A stretch of 64,000 bases of DNA, from NCBI RefSeq assembly GCF_028421645.1, contig NZ_CP116887.1, forward strand, positions 808,001 through 872,000, read 5' to 3'. The translations under genes and the position numbers were made by a program. The stretch is from Aneurinibacillus sp. Ricciae_BoGa-3 (lineage in GTDB: Bacteria > Bacillota > Bacilli > Aneurinibacillales > Aneurinibacillaceae). Of this stretch, positions 1-8,248 are shown one piece after another; position 1 is the first letter of the stretch; every line of letters starts with the position of its first letter. The notes beneath the pieces are model-generated. The model saw nothing but the letters and a program-made list of their open reading frames with translations. It did no database searches and was not told the origin of the DNA.

Positions 1-447
1 ATTCGTCTAGTAGATAAAATGGCCATATTATGTAAGGAACTTGCTCCCATGATTGTGATGTTCTTTGCGCCGCCGTATTACCCGCCAGTTAGTTCACGAA
101 TGGATGCATATATTCAGTCAGTGGTTGATGAAATGATTAGGTATGCGAAGAAGAAACATGACGTCGTCCTCTATAAGCAAAATTATTTTGCTGGTATATC
201 TGATTTAAGTTATACGGGGTTATCGCAGCCCATATCTTCCTTGCATACACTGATTTCGAATATGCCGCTTTGGGGCAAAGGGTACACATTACCTTTAGAA
301 GAATTGCGGGAGCTTAATTTGCCTGTCTTAAATATCGGGCCGGTCGGCAGGGATGCCCATAAGTGGACGGAGCGTCTGGACGTAGATTATGCGTTTGAAA
401 CACTTGTTGACATGTTAACTGCGGCTATCAATCTATTATTTCGATGA
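1..447 (+). CDS. rocB: RocB-like M20 peptidase, C-terminal part
   Basis: The frame is open from base 1, so the gene begins upstream of the window and only about 148 C-terminal residues are present. The text SRMDAY, GISDLSY, MPLWGKGY and VLNIGPVGRDAHKWTERLD is the conserved tail of RocB, the M20/M28-family peptidase-like protein of arginine use; DAHKWTERL holds a conserved metal-ligand-type His. It probably acts in the cytoplasm in arginine/ornithine catabolism, although the exact reaction of RocB is not well established. A strong terminator follows directly, so this is the last gene of its transcript. Confidence 0.85.
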   Translation: MRLVDKMAILCKELAPMIVMFFAPPYYPPVSSRMDAYIQSVVDEMIRYAKKKHDVVLYKQNYFAGISDLSYTGLSQPISSLHTLISNMPLWGKGYTLPLEELRELNLPVLNIGPVGRDAHKWTERLDVDYAFETLVDMLTAAINLLFR

Positions 448-460
448 GTAAAACCATATT

Positions 461-496
461 GCGCTTTTTCCGTACAACGGAAAAGGCGTTTTTTTT
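461..496 (+). terminator. rho-independent terminator after rocB
   Basis: CGCTTTTTCCG and CGGAAAAGGCG pair around the short loop TACAA and are followed by a run of eight T. It lies 14 nt after the rocB stop. Confidence 0.85.
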
Positions 497-560
497 GATT
501 GCCAGCATTGATTAGCAATATTATGAAACAGGCAATACTGTTAGAAAAAAGGCAGGTGTT

Positions 561-674
561 ATGATGTCTCTTATCAGGGCATTTCTGTGGGGAGTGTTCT
601 TCTCCGTATCTCTGTCGATTGGGGTTTTGACAGCTATTTATTTAACGTTTAAATTTGTGACTTTTAACTTTTAG
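561..674 (+). CDS. 37-residue single-pass membrane protein
   Basis: The small ORF begins MMSLIRAFLWGVFF and contains one hydrophobic helix (about residues 5-28) with a short aromatic tail ending in NF. An AGGCAGGTG ribosome binding site lies just upstream of ATG 561; ATG 564 would also fit. It sits alone between the rocB terminator and the convergent cysK terminator. I do not recognise a family. Coding status rests on the RBS, the start codon and the clean amphiphilic composition only. Confidence 0.5.
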   Translation: MMSLIRAFLWGVFFSVSLSIGVLTAIYLTFKFVTFNF

Positions 675-714
675 TAGACGATGTTGATAAAACGGGGCTC
701 TTAGTACCGGATAA

Positions 715-754
715 ATTATAAAGCTGCACTTACCGATTACTGCAGCTTTATAAT
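715..754. terminator. bidirectional terminator between the small ORF and cysK
   Basis: A perfect 14-bp inverted repeat (ATTATAAAGCTGCA and its complement) surrounds a 12-nt loop. It lies between converging genes and is AT-rich on both outer flanks, so it can end transcripts from either side; the minus-strand gene cysK ends 41 nt away. Confidence 0.7.
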
Positions 755-794
755 TTTGCACTTCAGTTAGTGACATAAAAGTTGTAGGCCTGCT

Positions 795-1730
795 TTATTC
801 TTCCTCGAAAAGAGGAGTGGATAAATAACGTTCTCCGGTATCCGGCAGTAGGACAACGATGGTTTTCCCTTTGTTTTCAGGCCGCTTCGCAACTTGAGTA
901 GCGGCAAATGCTGCAGCACCGGAGGAAATTCCCGTTAAGAGGCCTTCACTTCTGGCCAGCTGGCGCGTCGTATTTAGTGCTTCGTCATTTTTGACTTGAA
1001 AGATTTCGTCCACGACTGCCCGGTTAAAGTTATCGGGTACAAAACCGGCGCCGATGCCCTGAATCATGTGGGTTCCCCGTTTGCCTCCTGATAGAACAGG
1101 TGAGTCAAATGGCTCTACAGCAACTACCTGTACCGAAGGTTTTCTTTGTTTCAGCACTTCACCTACTCCGGTAATGGTTCCGCCCGTTCCGACTCCCCCA
1201 ATAAAGATGTCAACTGCGCCCTCGGAGTCCCGCCATATTTCTTCAGCAGTAGTTAGACGGTGAATCTCTGGGTTCGCAGGATTTTTAAATTGCTGTGGGA
1301 TAAAAGAATGGGGTATTTTGGAAGCTAATTCTTCTGCTTTCCGTATGGCACCTGCCATCCCTTCCGCAGCAGGCGTTAGCACAAGCTCTGCTCCAAGAGC
1401 TGTTAACAGCTTTCTGCGTTCTACACTAAAGGACTCTGGCAGGGTAATCACCAATTTATAGCCTAAGGCAGCAGCCGCAAAGGCGAGGCCTATTCCCGTG
1501 TTGCCGCTTGTCGGTTCAATTATAGTAGAATCCTGGTTAATGAGCCCTCTATCCTCGGCGTCTTTAATCATGGCATAGCCAATCCGGTCTTTCACACTTC
1601 CGGCGGGGTTAAAGTACTCGAGCTTGGCAACGATTTTAGCTTCAAGGCTATTTGCCTTATTATAATTGGAAAGCTCTAACAAGGGTGTATTACCAATTAA
1701 TTCTGTTAGGTTTTTTGCAATCTTAGCCAT
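795..1730 (-). CDS. cysK: cysteine synthase A (O-acetylserine sulfhydrylase)
   Basis: PLP enzyme that makes L-cysteine and acetate from O-acetyl-L-serine and sulfide in the cytoplasm. The lysine that binds PLP is K47 in NPAGSVKDR, and the phosphate/substrate loop TSGNTG is at residues 74-79; [10 protein letters not shown] binds the cofactor phosphate. The 311-residue length is typical of CysK. I start at ATG 1730 (MAKIAKN) rather than the longer frame because GGAGGGG lies 8 nt upstream of it. The gene is monocistronic and ends before a bidirectional hairpin. Regulation by a CymR-like repressor would be expected from Bacillus, but no operator was identified. Confidence 0.93.
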   Translation of the reverse strand: MAKIAKNLTELIGNTPLLELSNYNKANSLEAKIVAKLEYFNPAGSVKDRIGYAMIKDAEDRGLINQDSTIIEPTSGNTGIGLAFAAAALGYKLVITLPESFSVERRKLLTALGAELVLTPAAEGMAGAIRKAEELASKIPHSFIPQQFKNPANPEIHRLTTAEEIWRDSEGAVDIFIGGVGTGGTITGVGEVLKQRKPSVQVVAVEPFDSPVLSGGKRGTHMIQGIGAGFVPDNFNRAVVDEIFQVKNDEALNTTRQLARSEGLLTGISSGAAAFAATQVAKRPENKGKTIVVLLPDTGERYLSTPLFEEE

Positions 1731-1881
1731 GAACAATTCCCCTCCAGTGAATAAAAAAATCAACTCCCATTATTTTTATTTTACTATAAGTTTGTACTTT
1801 CGATAAAATTTTACTTCAATATCCTTGCTGATGCGTTGTATGGAGATGATGATGTTGATGACGAATCAGACTGTATTTCGC

Positions 1882-1938
1882 AAAAAAAAGCCCCTTCTGG
1901 TTAAGAAGGGGTAAGGGGAGAGAGATAACTGGGTAAAG
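1882..1938 (-). ncRNA. putative small RNA / terminator-linked repeat, copy A
   Basis: Read on the minus strand: a C-rich segment containing CCCAGTTATCTCTC, then the hairpin CCCCTTCT-TAACC-AGAAGGGG and a run of eight T. No minus-strand gene precedes it, so the terminator has no obvious client. The 14-nt motif recurs at 48625-48638 (copy B), again followed by a GC hairpin and T run. A TATAAT lies about 10 nt upstream of the motif, but no well-spaced -35 is visible. A tiny (about 55 nt) C-rich RNA is one reading; a mobile repeat is another. No open frame with a start covers it. Confidence 0.4.
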
Positions 1939-2126
1939 AGATTATTATAATTGTTACCAAAAAGAACAATTTACATACGTACCATTTAGCGCCGTTATAC
2001 TTGAAACATAAGCAACTGCAAAATTTACAGTTTCAAGCCCCTAAAATAAGCCCGATACATCTATTGAAATACATAGGACACAAAATAGACAAATTTTTTT
2101 TAATGGAGACAAGGAGAATGACAAGT

Positions 2127-3878
2127 ATGTTCAAAAAAGGAATCGGATTCAAGTCTTTACGTACCAAACTCATCATCATGTGTTTGCTTATTCTGGCTAT
2201 TCCGGGTGTTGTTATTGGTACTGTAGGGTACAACATTTCCAAAACTGAATTAAATTCACAGGGACAAAAGCAATTAAAATTGAATGTCCATTTAGCTATT
2301 GCCATGATTGATTCGATGAACAAACAAGTCAAAGCAGGAAAGATTTCATTACAGGACGCTCAAGAACTAATTCGTCAACAAATACTAGGGCCAAAGGGAC
2401 CTGACAATAAGCGTTCCGTTAATAAGAATTTAACCATCGGAGATACCGGATACATTTTTGCAATCAACAGCACTGCTGTATCTGTTATGAATCCAAATAA
2501 TGAAGGGAAAAATATATCAAATGCCCAATCTCCAGATGGAGTCATGTACGGAAAGGAATTGGTTAATAAGGGTCTAAATGGGGGCGGGTTTGTTACTTAT
2601 AAATATAAACTGCCAAACTCCGATCAGTTAGCTACGAAAATCTCGTATATTGAACAAGACCCGAACTGGGGTTGGCTGGTTGGCCAAGGAGCATATGTAA
2701 CGGATTTCAATCAGGGGGCCAATCAAGTGCTTTATATACTTCTGATAACCCTTGGAATTTCTTTAGTTTTAGGTGCACTATTGGTTTGGTTCTTTGCGAG
2801 CCGTGTTACAAAGCCCATTGTTGCCATTGCAGAACAAACCGCACGCATTTCAAATGGCGATTTAACGGTTGAGCCCATTATCGTAAAAACCAAGGATGAA
2901 GTTGGAAGATTAGCGCGTGACTTTAAAACCATGGTAGAAAATCTAAGAAATTTAATCGGGCAGGTTTCCCTGCATGTTGAAAGTGTCGCCTCAACTTCCG
3001 AACAGTTTAGTGCGAGTGCAGAACAGGTGAAACAAGCCACACAAAATATAGCAACCACGATGCAAGAGGTAGCCATTGGAACAGATAGTCAGAACCATCA
3101 TGTCGAAGAATCGTCTGATATCATCAATCAAATGGTAGAAGGAATACAACATATTCATGAACATTCACAAAGTGTGTCATCTACCGCGGAAGAAGCTTCT
3201 ACTATCGTTGAAACAGGGAATACATCAATCAGAAAAACAGTTCATGAAATGGGAGAGATGCGTAAAATTATAGAAAATTTAGCTGTCTCTGTACAGGGAT
3301 TAGGACAACATTCAACTATGATAGGCAAGGCCATAGAGGTCATCCGATCCATAGCTGATCAAACCAATCTGCTGGCTTTAAATGCGGCAATTGAGGCAGC
3401 AAGGGCAGGCGAAAATGGTCGTGGTTTCGCCGTTGTAGCCGACGAGGTTCGAAAACTTGCAGAGCAATCTTCGGAATCAGCAAAACATATAGGAGAGTTG
3501 ATCAATACCATACAAAATGAAATTTCAAACGTCATTGCGTCTTCTGAAAAAGGAACGCAAGAATTCTTGGAGGGCATCGAATCGGTGCAAGAGGCAGGTG
3601 AATCGTTCGAACATATACAAAACGCTATACAGGAGGTCACTTCACAAATCCAGGAAGTTTCTGCATCTGTGCAACAGATCAGCTCAGGTACGGATCAAGT
3701 CGTACTTGTGATGGGCCAAATTACAACAGCGTCTCAAACAACGGCAGCAGGAACACAGACCGTTTCAGCTGCTACAGAAGAGCAATTAGCGTCGATGGAA
3801 GAGATCTCGGCATCTGCAAGTTCCTTGTCAAAAATGGCCGAAGAACTTCAACTATTAACTGGACAGTTTAAACTGTAG
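2127..3878 (+). CDS. methyl-accepting chemotaxis protein with sCache_2 sensor
   Basis: Transmembrane chemoreceptor that signals to CheA/CheW. Layout (583 residues): TM helix about 12-35, extracellular single-Cache domain about 40-195 (GDTGYIFAI ... [11 protein letters not shown]), TM helix about 200-223, HAMP domain to about 277 (SRVTKPI ... [10 protein letters not shown]), then a long coiled-coil signalling domain. Its hairpin tip reads [20 protein letters not shown], the CheA/CheW contact. AAGGAG at 2111-2116 is only 1 nt from ATG 2118 but 10 nt from ATG 2127 (MFKKG), so I use 2127. sCache_2 receptors often sense small organic acids; the ligand here is unknown. No chemotaxis partners lie nearby. 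Confidence 0.9.
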   Translation: MFKKGIGFKSLRTKLIIMCLLILAIPGVVIGTVGYNISKTELNSQGQKQLKLNVHLAIAMIDSMNKQVKAGKISLQDAQELIRQQILGPKGPDNKRSVNKNLTIGDTGYIFAINSTAVSVMNPNNEGKNISNAQSPDGVMYGKELVNKGLNGGGFVTYKYKLPNSDQLATKISYIEQDPNWGWLVGQGAYVTDFNQGANQVLYILLITLGISLVLGALLVWFFASRVTKPIVAIAEQTARISNGDLTVEPIIVKTKDEVGRLARDFKTMVENLRNLIGQVSLHVESVASTSEQFSASAEQVKQATQNIATTMQEVAIGTDSQNHHVEESSDIINQMVEGIQHIHEHSQSVSSTAEEASTIVETGNTSIRKTVHEMGEMRKIIENLAVSVQGLGQHSTMIGKAIEVIRSIADQTNLLALNAAIEAARAGENGRGFAVVADEVRKLAEQSSESAKHIGELINTIQNEISNVIASSEKGTQEFLEGIESVQEAGESFEHIQNAIQEVTSQIQEVSASVQQISSGTDQVVLVMGQITTASQTTAAGTQTVSAATEEQLASMEEISASASSLSKMAEELQLLTGQFKL

Positions 3879-4047
3879 CTCATAAAAAAAGTTGCATTTG
3901 TGTTATTGTGTACAACCTTGGTTTCACAATGGAATATAGAAATTGGTACATTGTTCCAATCAAATCCCTAAGCATTTCTTTTGATATAATACATAATGTA
4001 ATTTTTTAAAAACTTTATATCGTTTAGGACATCTAGGGAGGACATGC

Positions 4048-4224
4048 GTGACCATTTCAGAGGCGATATCTTATTTAATCATTACATTGGATCAACTAGG
4101 TTACCCTTATAAGGAAATTATAAGGATAAGGAAAGAATATGAAAAGCAATTACAATTGTATAATAATGAAGATATTGAAATGCAAGCAGCGATTATCATT
4201 GCGAAATTAATTAAAGAAGGCTAA
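4048..4224 (+). CDS. 58-residue hypothetical protein
   Basis: GTG start at 4048 with AGGGAGG placed 6 nt upstream; an ATG four bases earlier is in another frame that closes soon. The product (TISEAISYLIITLDQLGYPYKEI...) looks like two amphipathic helices joined by a GYPYKE turn, and it ends KLIKEG. It is small, soluble and charged. I do not recognise a family. It lies 170 nt after the chemoreceptor gene and converges on the Spo0E-like gene, sharing a bidirectional terminator with it. Confidence 0.6.
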   Translation: MTISEAISYLIITLDQLGYPYKEIIRIRKEYEKQLQLYNNEDIEMQAAIIIAKLIKEG

Positions 4225-4254
4225 GGGCCCAAGCAAGCACTCATAAGTTAGCAC

Positions 4255-4297
4255 AAAAACAGCAGCCTCTTCTAATTTTGAATTGGCTGCTGTTTTT
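4255..4297. terminator. bidirectional terminator
   Basis: AAAAACAGCAGCC pairs with GGCTGCTGTTTTT, giving A and T tracts on both outer sides. It serves the plus-strand 58-residue gene and the minus-strand Spo0E-like gene, whose stop codon lies in the loop region. Confidence 0.85.
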
Positions 4298-4439
4298 GCA
4301 TGACCTCTACAATGAGAAGATCAAGTTTTTGGCTAATCTCCACGACTTTCGGGTGCTGAAAGTTAAAATCATGTTCTTCTGCTACATGTATCATTTGCTT
4401 TTTCATCTCGCAAATCTTTGTTGCAACAGAGACGGCCAT
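4272..4439 (-). CDS. Spo0E-like aspartyl-phosphate phosphatase
   Basis: Small helical-hairpin protein of the Spo0E family, which removes phosphate from Spo0A~P and so delays sporulation. The sequence has a first helix (ATKICEMKKQMIHVAEEH) and, after an HPKVVE turn, the family signature SQKLD (consensus SQ-L-D) leading into LLIVEVM. Length (55 residues) is typical. AAAGGA is adjacent to the upper ATG (4448) but 9 nt from ATG 4439, so I use 4439. The coding end overlaps the terminator. Its place within 8 kb of the spore cluster fits a sporulation role. Confidence 0.82.
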   Translation of the reverse strand: MAVSVATKICEMKKQMIHVAEEHDFNFQHPKVVEISQKLDLLIVEVMQKQQPIQN

Positions 4440-4530
4440 TTTACTCATTCCTTTTTTTGTTTATTACTTTATAAAGTTAATATTTACCTGCACCCGAATC
4501 AACTGCAAAATTTACACTTTACTTAAACGA

Positions 4531-4560
4531 GAAAAATCCGCCGCCGATCAAGGCAGCGGG
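4531..4560 (-). terminator. terminator of the mod operon
   Basis: On the minus strand CCGCTGCC pairs with GGCGGCGG around TTGAT, followed by ATTTTTC. It lies just after the modCA stop codon. Confidence 0.75.
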
Positions 4561-4576
4561 CTTCAGTCCATGTTAG

Positions 4577-6424
4577 TTAAGACGGATTGATCGGATCATA
4601 ATTGTATCTCTTAAAGATGGCTTGTCCCTGCGAAGACAGCATAAAGGCCATGATCTTCTTTCCTAAATCGGGGTGAGGGGCATTCTTAGGTACTGCAATA
4701 TAGTTGGTCGACGGTGCATTATATTTTTTCGGTATATCGATAATCTGCACCTGGCCCGCAAATCGTTTCGTGACATCAGAACGGTACACGATTCCAGCAT
4801 CTGCTTCTCCCAGTGCTACCTTTTGCAGTACTTGCTTCACGTCGGTTTCCATGGATACAACGTGTGAGAGGACTTGAACAGGGTACTGTGCCCCGAAGTC
4901 TTTGCTTGCGTTGTGGAAGACCTTTCGCGTGTATTTTCCAATCGGTACTGCCTCGACCCCAATAACAACTTTTAGCTGCTTCGTGGCAAGATCATGGATG
5001 GACCCTATGTGTTTTGGATTTCCCTTCTGTACGACCAATACCTCATGGCCCCGCGATACGGGTTTAAAATCTCCTACGTATCCTTCCTTTTGCAGTGCCG
5101 TGATATGAGACAAATCCGCGGATAGAAAAACATCCGCTTTAGCCCCGTTTTCCATCTGGGTGCGCAGCACCTGTGTTCCGGCGAAAGTGGATTCGATCTT
5201 AACATGCGGGTTGTCCTTCTCAATGATACCCGCCACTTCTCTAAACGGTTCGGTGGCATTCGCCGCAATAAAGGCGACAGCTTTATTTTGTGCAGGCGTG
5301 TTCCTGCCGCCGTTCGCGGACAAGCTGCTGATGCCGGCTATACATACAAGACCTGCGATAATCGCTGCAAGCCCAAAATTCCAGTTCAATTTCTTCTTTT
5401 GGTGCGAGTAGCTCACAGGCGTGGCGTTAATTTCTACTGCTTTCGTTTGCAGGCTTACATCCGGTAAGTATCGTGCATGTGCCTCTGAGACACTCGCATA
5501 CACTTCTTCCCCAATTTGATATTTCTGCTTTTCAAATTCTTCAAGCGAGATGTCGGCCTGAAAGGGATGCGGTCCCTCGATAAAGAGTCGGACAAATCCT
5601 CCCCACCGTGCTGTATCCCGAACAATCCCACTCCATTCATACACTGCGGATGTTTTCACCCGGGAAATAATCGTCTGCCATGGATCAAATGCGGCAACGC
5701 CTGATTGATAGGGGAGCATATTGGTCCCTGTGAACTCGGCTACAAAAGGGCTCGCCGGATACTTGGCGATTTCTTCAGCAGTGCCTGATTGAATGAATTC
5801 CCCTCTGTCCATAACCGCAATTTGATCGCCCAAAACACGTGCATCTTCGTAATCATGGGTGACGACAATGGCGGGAATGGATAATGCGTGCAGCAGCTCT
5901 TTCAGTTCGGTGCGTACATGGGACCGGGTAGATACATCCAACGCCGATAACGGTTCGTCAAGCAGCAGCAGTTTTGGATTCGTCACAAGCGCACGGGCTA
6001 ATGCGACGCGCTGTTTCTCACCGCCAGACAGCATCGCGGACTTCGCGCTGGCTAGAGCCTGCAGGCGCATCAGATTCATTGCGTCACGCACACGCTGGCC
6101 TTGCTCATTCTCCGGCAAATCCCGGATGCCATACGCGATATTTTCTTTAACGGTCAGGTGTGGGAATAGGGCATAATTTTGAAACACGTATCCGATGTTC
6201 CTGTTTTCAGGAAACAGATCGATATTTTTATCGCTATCGTAAAAAACAGACTCGCCTAACTCGATGCGGCCTTCATCGGGCTGCACCAGACCCGCCAGCA
6301 TCTGCAGGGTGGTGCTTTTACCACAGCCTGAATGCCCGATAAGCACAAGGGTTTTCGCCTGCATGGAATAATCGATGTCCACTGTGAAATCGCGTAATTT
6401 TTTTTTCAATTTAAAAGTTAACAA
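4577..6424 (-). CDS. ModC-ModA fusion: molybdate ABC ATPase joined to binding protein
   Basis: One 615-residue frame holds two transporter subunits. Residues 1-235 are an ABC ATPase: Walker A GHSGCGKST (30-38), Q-loop near 82, signature LSGGE (132-136), Walker B LLLLDEP (152-158), H-loop H190. A TOBE/mop-like region follows (about 255-330). A single hydrophobic helix (347-369) is followed by a ModA-type binding domain (381-611) with PFREVAG, FAGTQVLRTQ, ADVFLSAD and PIGKYTRKV. The helix would put the ATPase inside and ModA outside the cell. Start is TTG 6424, 7 nt after GAGGAGG, 18 nt downstream of modB. Tungstate is a possible alternative substrate. Confidence 0.88.
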   Translation of the reverse strand: MLTFKLKKKLRDFTVDIDYSMQAKTLVLIGHSGCGKSTTLQMLAGLVQPDEGRIELGESVFYDSDKNIDLFPENRNIGYVFQNYALFPHLTVKENIAYGIRDLPENEQGQRVRDAMNLMRLQALASAKSAMLSGGEKQRVALARALVTNPKLLLLDEPLSALDVSTRSHVRTELKELLHALSIPAIVVTHDYEDARVLGDQIAVMDRGEFIQSGTAEEIAKYPASPFVAEFTGTNMLPYQSGVAAFDPWQTIISRVKTSAVYEWSGIVRDTARWGGFVRLFIEGPHPFQADISLEEFEKQKYQIGEEVYASVSEAHARYLPDVSLQTKAVEINATPVSYSHQKKKLNWNFGLAAIIAGLVCIAGISSLSANGGRNTPAQNKAVAFIAANATEPFREVAGIIEKDNPHVKIESTFAGTQVLRTQMENGAKADVFLSADLSHITALQKEGYVGDFKPVSRGHEVLVVQKGNPKHIGSIHDLATKQLKVVIGVEAVPIGKYTRKVFHNASKDFGAQYPVQVLSHVVSMETDVKQVLQKVALGEADAGIVYRSDVTKRFAGQVQIIDIPKKYNAPSTNYIAVPKNAPHPDLGKKIMAFMLSSQGQAIFKRYNYDPINPS

Positions 6425-6442
6425 GAGCGTTCCTCCTCGTTT

Positions 6443-7213
6443 CTAGCTGCTGGAAAGCATGTTTCTGGCACGCTTATCAATGGCGCCAACGAACAGCAGC
6501 AGAATAAAAGCCAGTCCTAAGAGTAACGCGGAAATGGCGATTGCCACATGCGGGTCGGATTCCATGGCTGTGTAAATGGCAAGGGGAAGCGTCTGGGTTT
6601 TGCCGGGCAGGTTGCCCGCAAACATCATCGTGGCGCCGAATTCGCCTAAGGCCCGCGCCCAGCTCAGTGCAGTCCCGGAAAGCAGCCCTGGCATCGCTAA
6701 GGGAAATACAACCCGCCAGAACGTTCTCCATGGCGTTACGCCCAGCGTGCGGGAAACAGCAAACAATTGATCATCCACCGACTCGAAAGCCTGCTTGGCG
6801 GCCGCGATATAGAAGGGAGCGGACATAAAAATTTGGGCCAGTATAACGGCCGTAGAAGTAAATGACAGATTCATGCCGCCGAATATGCCTCTTTGGCCAA
6901 AGACTAGCAACAAGCCAACACCGGCCACGGCTGGGGGAGTAACAATGGGCAGCTGGAGAGCAACTTCCAGTACATGATTTCCCCGAAAAGCTCTTTTGGC
7001 CATTAAATAGGCAAGCGGCGTGCCGAAACATAAAATCACAAGAACGGCGATAACTGTTGTCTCAAGGCTCAACGTGAGCGCTTGAATGCAGATGGGGCTG
7101 CTAAGTTGCTGGATCAAATCCCCTGGCGTTTCCTGTACGAAAATCCAGGTTAAGGGCAAAAACAAAAAAACGAGCATAAGCCCAATGCTGCTCGTGAAGA
7201 GGGTTTTTATCAT
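6443..7213 (-). CDS. modB: molybdate ABC transporter permease
   Basis: Integral membrane subunit, 256 residues, five to six predicted helices. The coupling EAA loop is AVSRTLGVTPWRTFWRVVFPLAMPG and its neighbour RALGEFGATMMFAGN, the ModB/CysT-type signature of the ATPase docking site (split here for length). It should pair with the ModC half of the next gene to import molybdate. ATG 7213 (MIKTLF) is preceded by AGGAG at 11 nt spacing; the longer frame upstream lacks an RBS and runs through the promoter. It is the first gene of a two-gene operon and there is no free-standing modA nearby. Confidence 0.88.
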   Translation of the reverse strand: MIKTLFTSSIGLMLVFLFLPLTWIFVQETPGDLIQQLSSPICIQALTLSLETTVIAVLVILCFGTPLAYLMAKRAFRGNHVLEVALQLPIVTPPAVAGVGLLLVFGQRGIFGGMNLSFTSTAVILAQIFMSAPFYIAAAKQAFESVDDQLFAVSRTLGVTPWRTFWRVVFPLAMPGLLSGTALSWARALGEFGATMMFAGNLPGKTQTLPLAIYTAMESDPHVAIAISALLLGLAFILLLFVGAIDKRARNMLSSS

Positions 7214-7253
7214 TGCAGGATTCACTCCTATTAAGTAACTATGCACAACCATG

Positions 7254-7283
7254 ATTATAACAAAGTCCAACACATGCAGGCAA
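7254..7283 (-). promoter_or_regulatory. sigma-A-type promoter of the mod operon
   Basis: Minus strand: TTGCCT, 18 bp, TATAAT, ending about 40 nt upstream of modB. The leader is too short for a molybdenum-cofactor riboswitch. Confidence 0.55.
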
Positions 7284-7575
7284 TTGGGTCATTTGAGCCT
7301 TTGCAACCGTCCGGGTGCGCGTACATTGCTTGATATTTAGGGCACAAAACGGAACAAATAACTACAGCGGCAAGAGGTTGTTGCTAATAACTTATAGGGA
7401 GAAGATTTTCAGGGGGAACGTTTTTTTAGGCGCCCATTCAGACGTTTTCATCGAGTCTTCTTTCCTTTTCTATTTTTGTTTCCGTTTTTCCCTTTTATTT
7501 GATTAGCTTTCACCGATCCTGCATGCAATCTGGGAGCCATGGTTACAATGAGTCCCCCATACGTTAAGTAGGAAG
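7284..7575. other. intergenic stretch, nothing convincing
   Basis: Between the mod promoter and the terminator of the repeat-protein gene I see no ORF with an RBS, no clear hairpin and no known RNA motif. The only open frames are short and lack initiation signals. Confidence 0.5.
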
Positions 7576-7607
7576 AAACCCGATTCGGTCGTGCCGGATC
7601 GGGTTTT
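7576..7607 (-). terminator. terminator of the GPSAVSPAY repeat gene
   Basis: AACCCGAT pairs with ATCGGGTT around a CGG/CCG inner stem; on the minus strand it is followed by TTTCTTCC. It begins about 10 nt after the stop codon. Confidence 0.75.
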
Positions 7608-7616
7608 CAAAAATTA

Positions 7617-8093
7617 TTACGAGCTCTCGCCTGTACCTTGTTTTGGATACATAGAGGATCCTGGCGGGGCATACGACGGTGACACAGCGGACGGGCCATA
7701 AGGTGAATACATCGGCGCGTTCGGTCCCCCATAAGCTGGTGATACAGCGGACGGACCAAACGGTATGTTCATCGGTACGTTGGCTGTCGGTCCCATGTAC
7801 GCAGGCGATACTGCTGATGGTCCATACGGTACGTTCATTGGTACGTTTTCTGTCGGTCCCATGTACGCAGGCGATACTGCTGATGGCCCATACGGCACGT
7901 TCATTGGTACGTTTTCTGTGGGTGCGCTGTATGCTGGTGATACAGCGGACGGACCAAATGGTGCCTGCATTGGATACGTGGGCTGTGCTTCACCCATTCC
8001 ATATTGCCAGCATTTCTCCATGTGGAACACGTATTTTTCATAGTGATATTTGCATTTTGCTAAATGATAGTGGCATTTGTGATGATGAAACAT
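7617..8093 (-). CDS. Cys/His-rich protein with GPSAVSPAY tandem repeats, spore-coat-like
   Basis: 158 residues. The N-terminus (MFHHHKCHYHLAKCKYHYEK) is rich in His, Tyr and Cys and could bind metal or form cross-links. The rest is five tandem units of about 20-22 residues on the pattern P-Y/F-GPSAVSPAY-x-x-P-T-x-N-V-PMN, which at DNA level makes 66-bp direct repeats and spurious frames on the other strand. ATG 8093 follows GAGGAGGAGAAC. Composition (Pro, Tyr, Ser, Gly) and position beside other spore genes suggest a coat or crust protein; no enzymatic domain is visible. Function is inferred only from context. Confidence 0.7.
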   Translation of the reverse strand: MFHHHKCHYHLAKCKYHYEKYVFHMEKCWQYGMGEAQPTYPMQAPFGPSAVSPAYSAPTENVPMNVPYGPSAVSPAYMGPTENVPMNVPYGPSAVSPAYMGPTANVPMNIPFGPSAVSPAYGGPNAPMYSPYGPSAVSPSYAPPGSSMYPKQGTGESS

Positions 8094-8248
8094 GTTCTCC
8101 TCCTCATTTCTGTTTAATTTTGTCTCTTCCAATAGGTTAATACCTAACAGATAATTCAGGTTATGGCAGTTGTACCAGATAGGTGCTAGTCGGATGCCTA
8201 TTTTCTTTTCTGGTGGATACAAAAGTCGTTGCTTTTTCCCATTAGCAT

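Noticed and set aside
7214-7300. Molybdenum-cofactor riboswitch ahead of modB
   Set aside because: The likely promoter leaves only about a 35-nt leader and no Moco RNA landmarks are seen.
7247-7318. Cys-containing 23-codon minus-strand ORF in the mod promoter region
   Set aside because: It overlaps the promoter and has no ribosome binding site.
7679-8140. Open frames on the plus strand across the GPSAVSPAY repeats
   Set aside because: They arise because the 66-bp repeats keep several frames open. The minus-strand frame has the ribosome binding site, sensible composition and a terminator.
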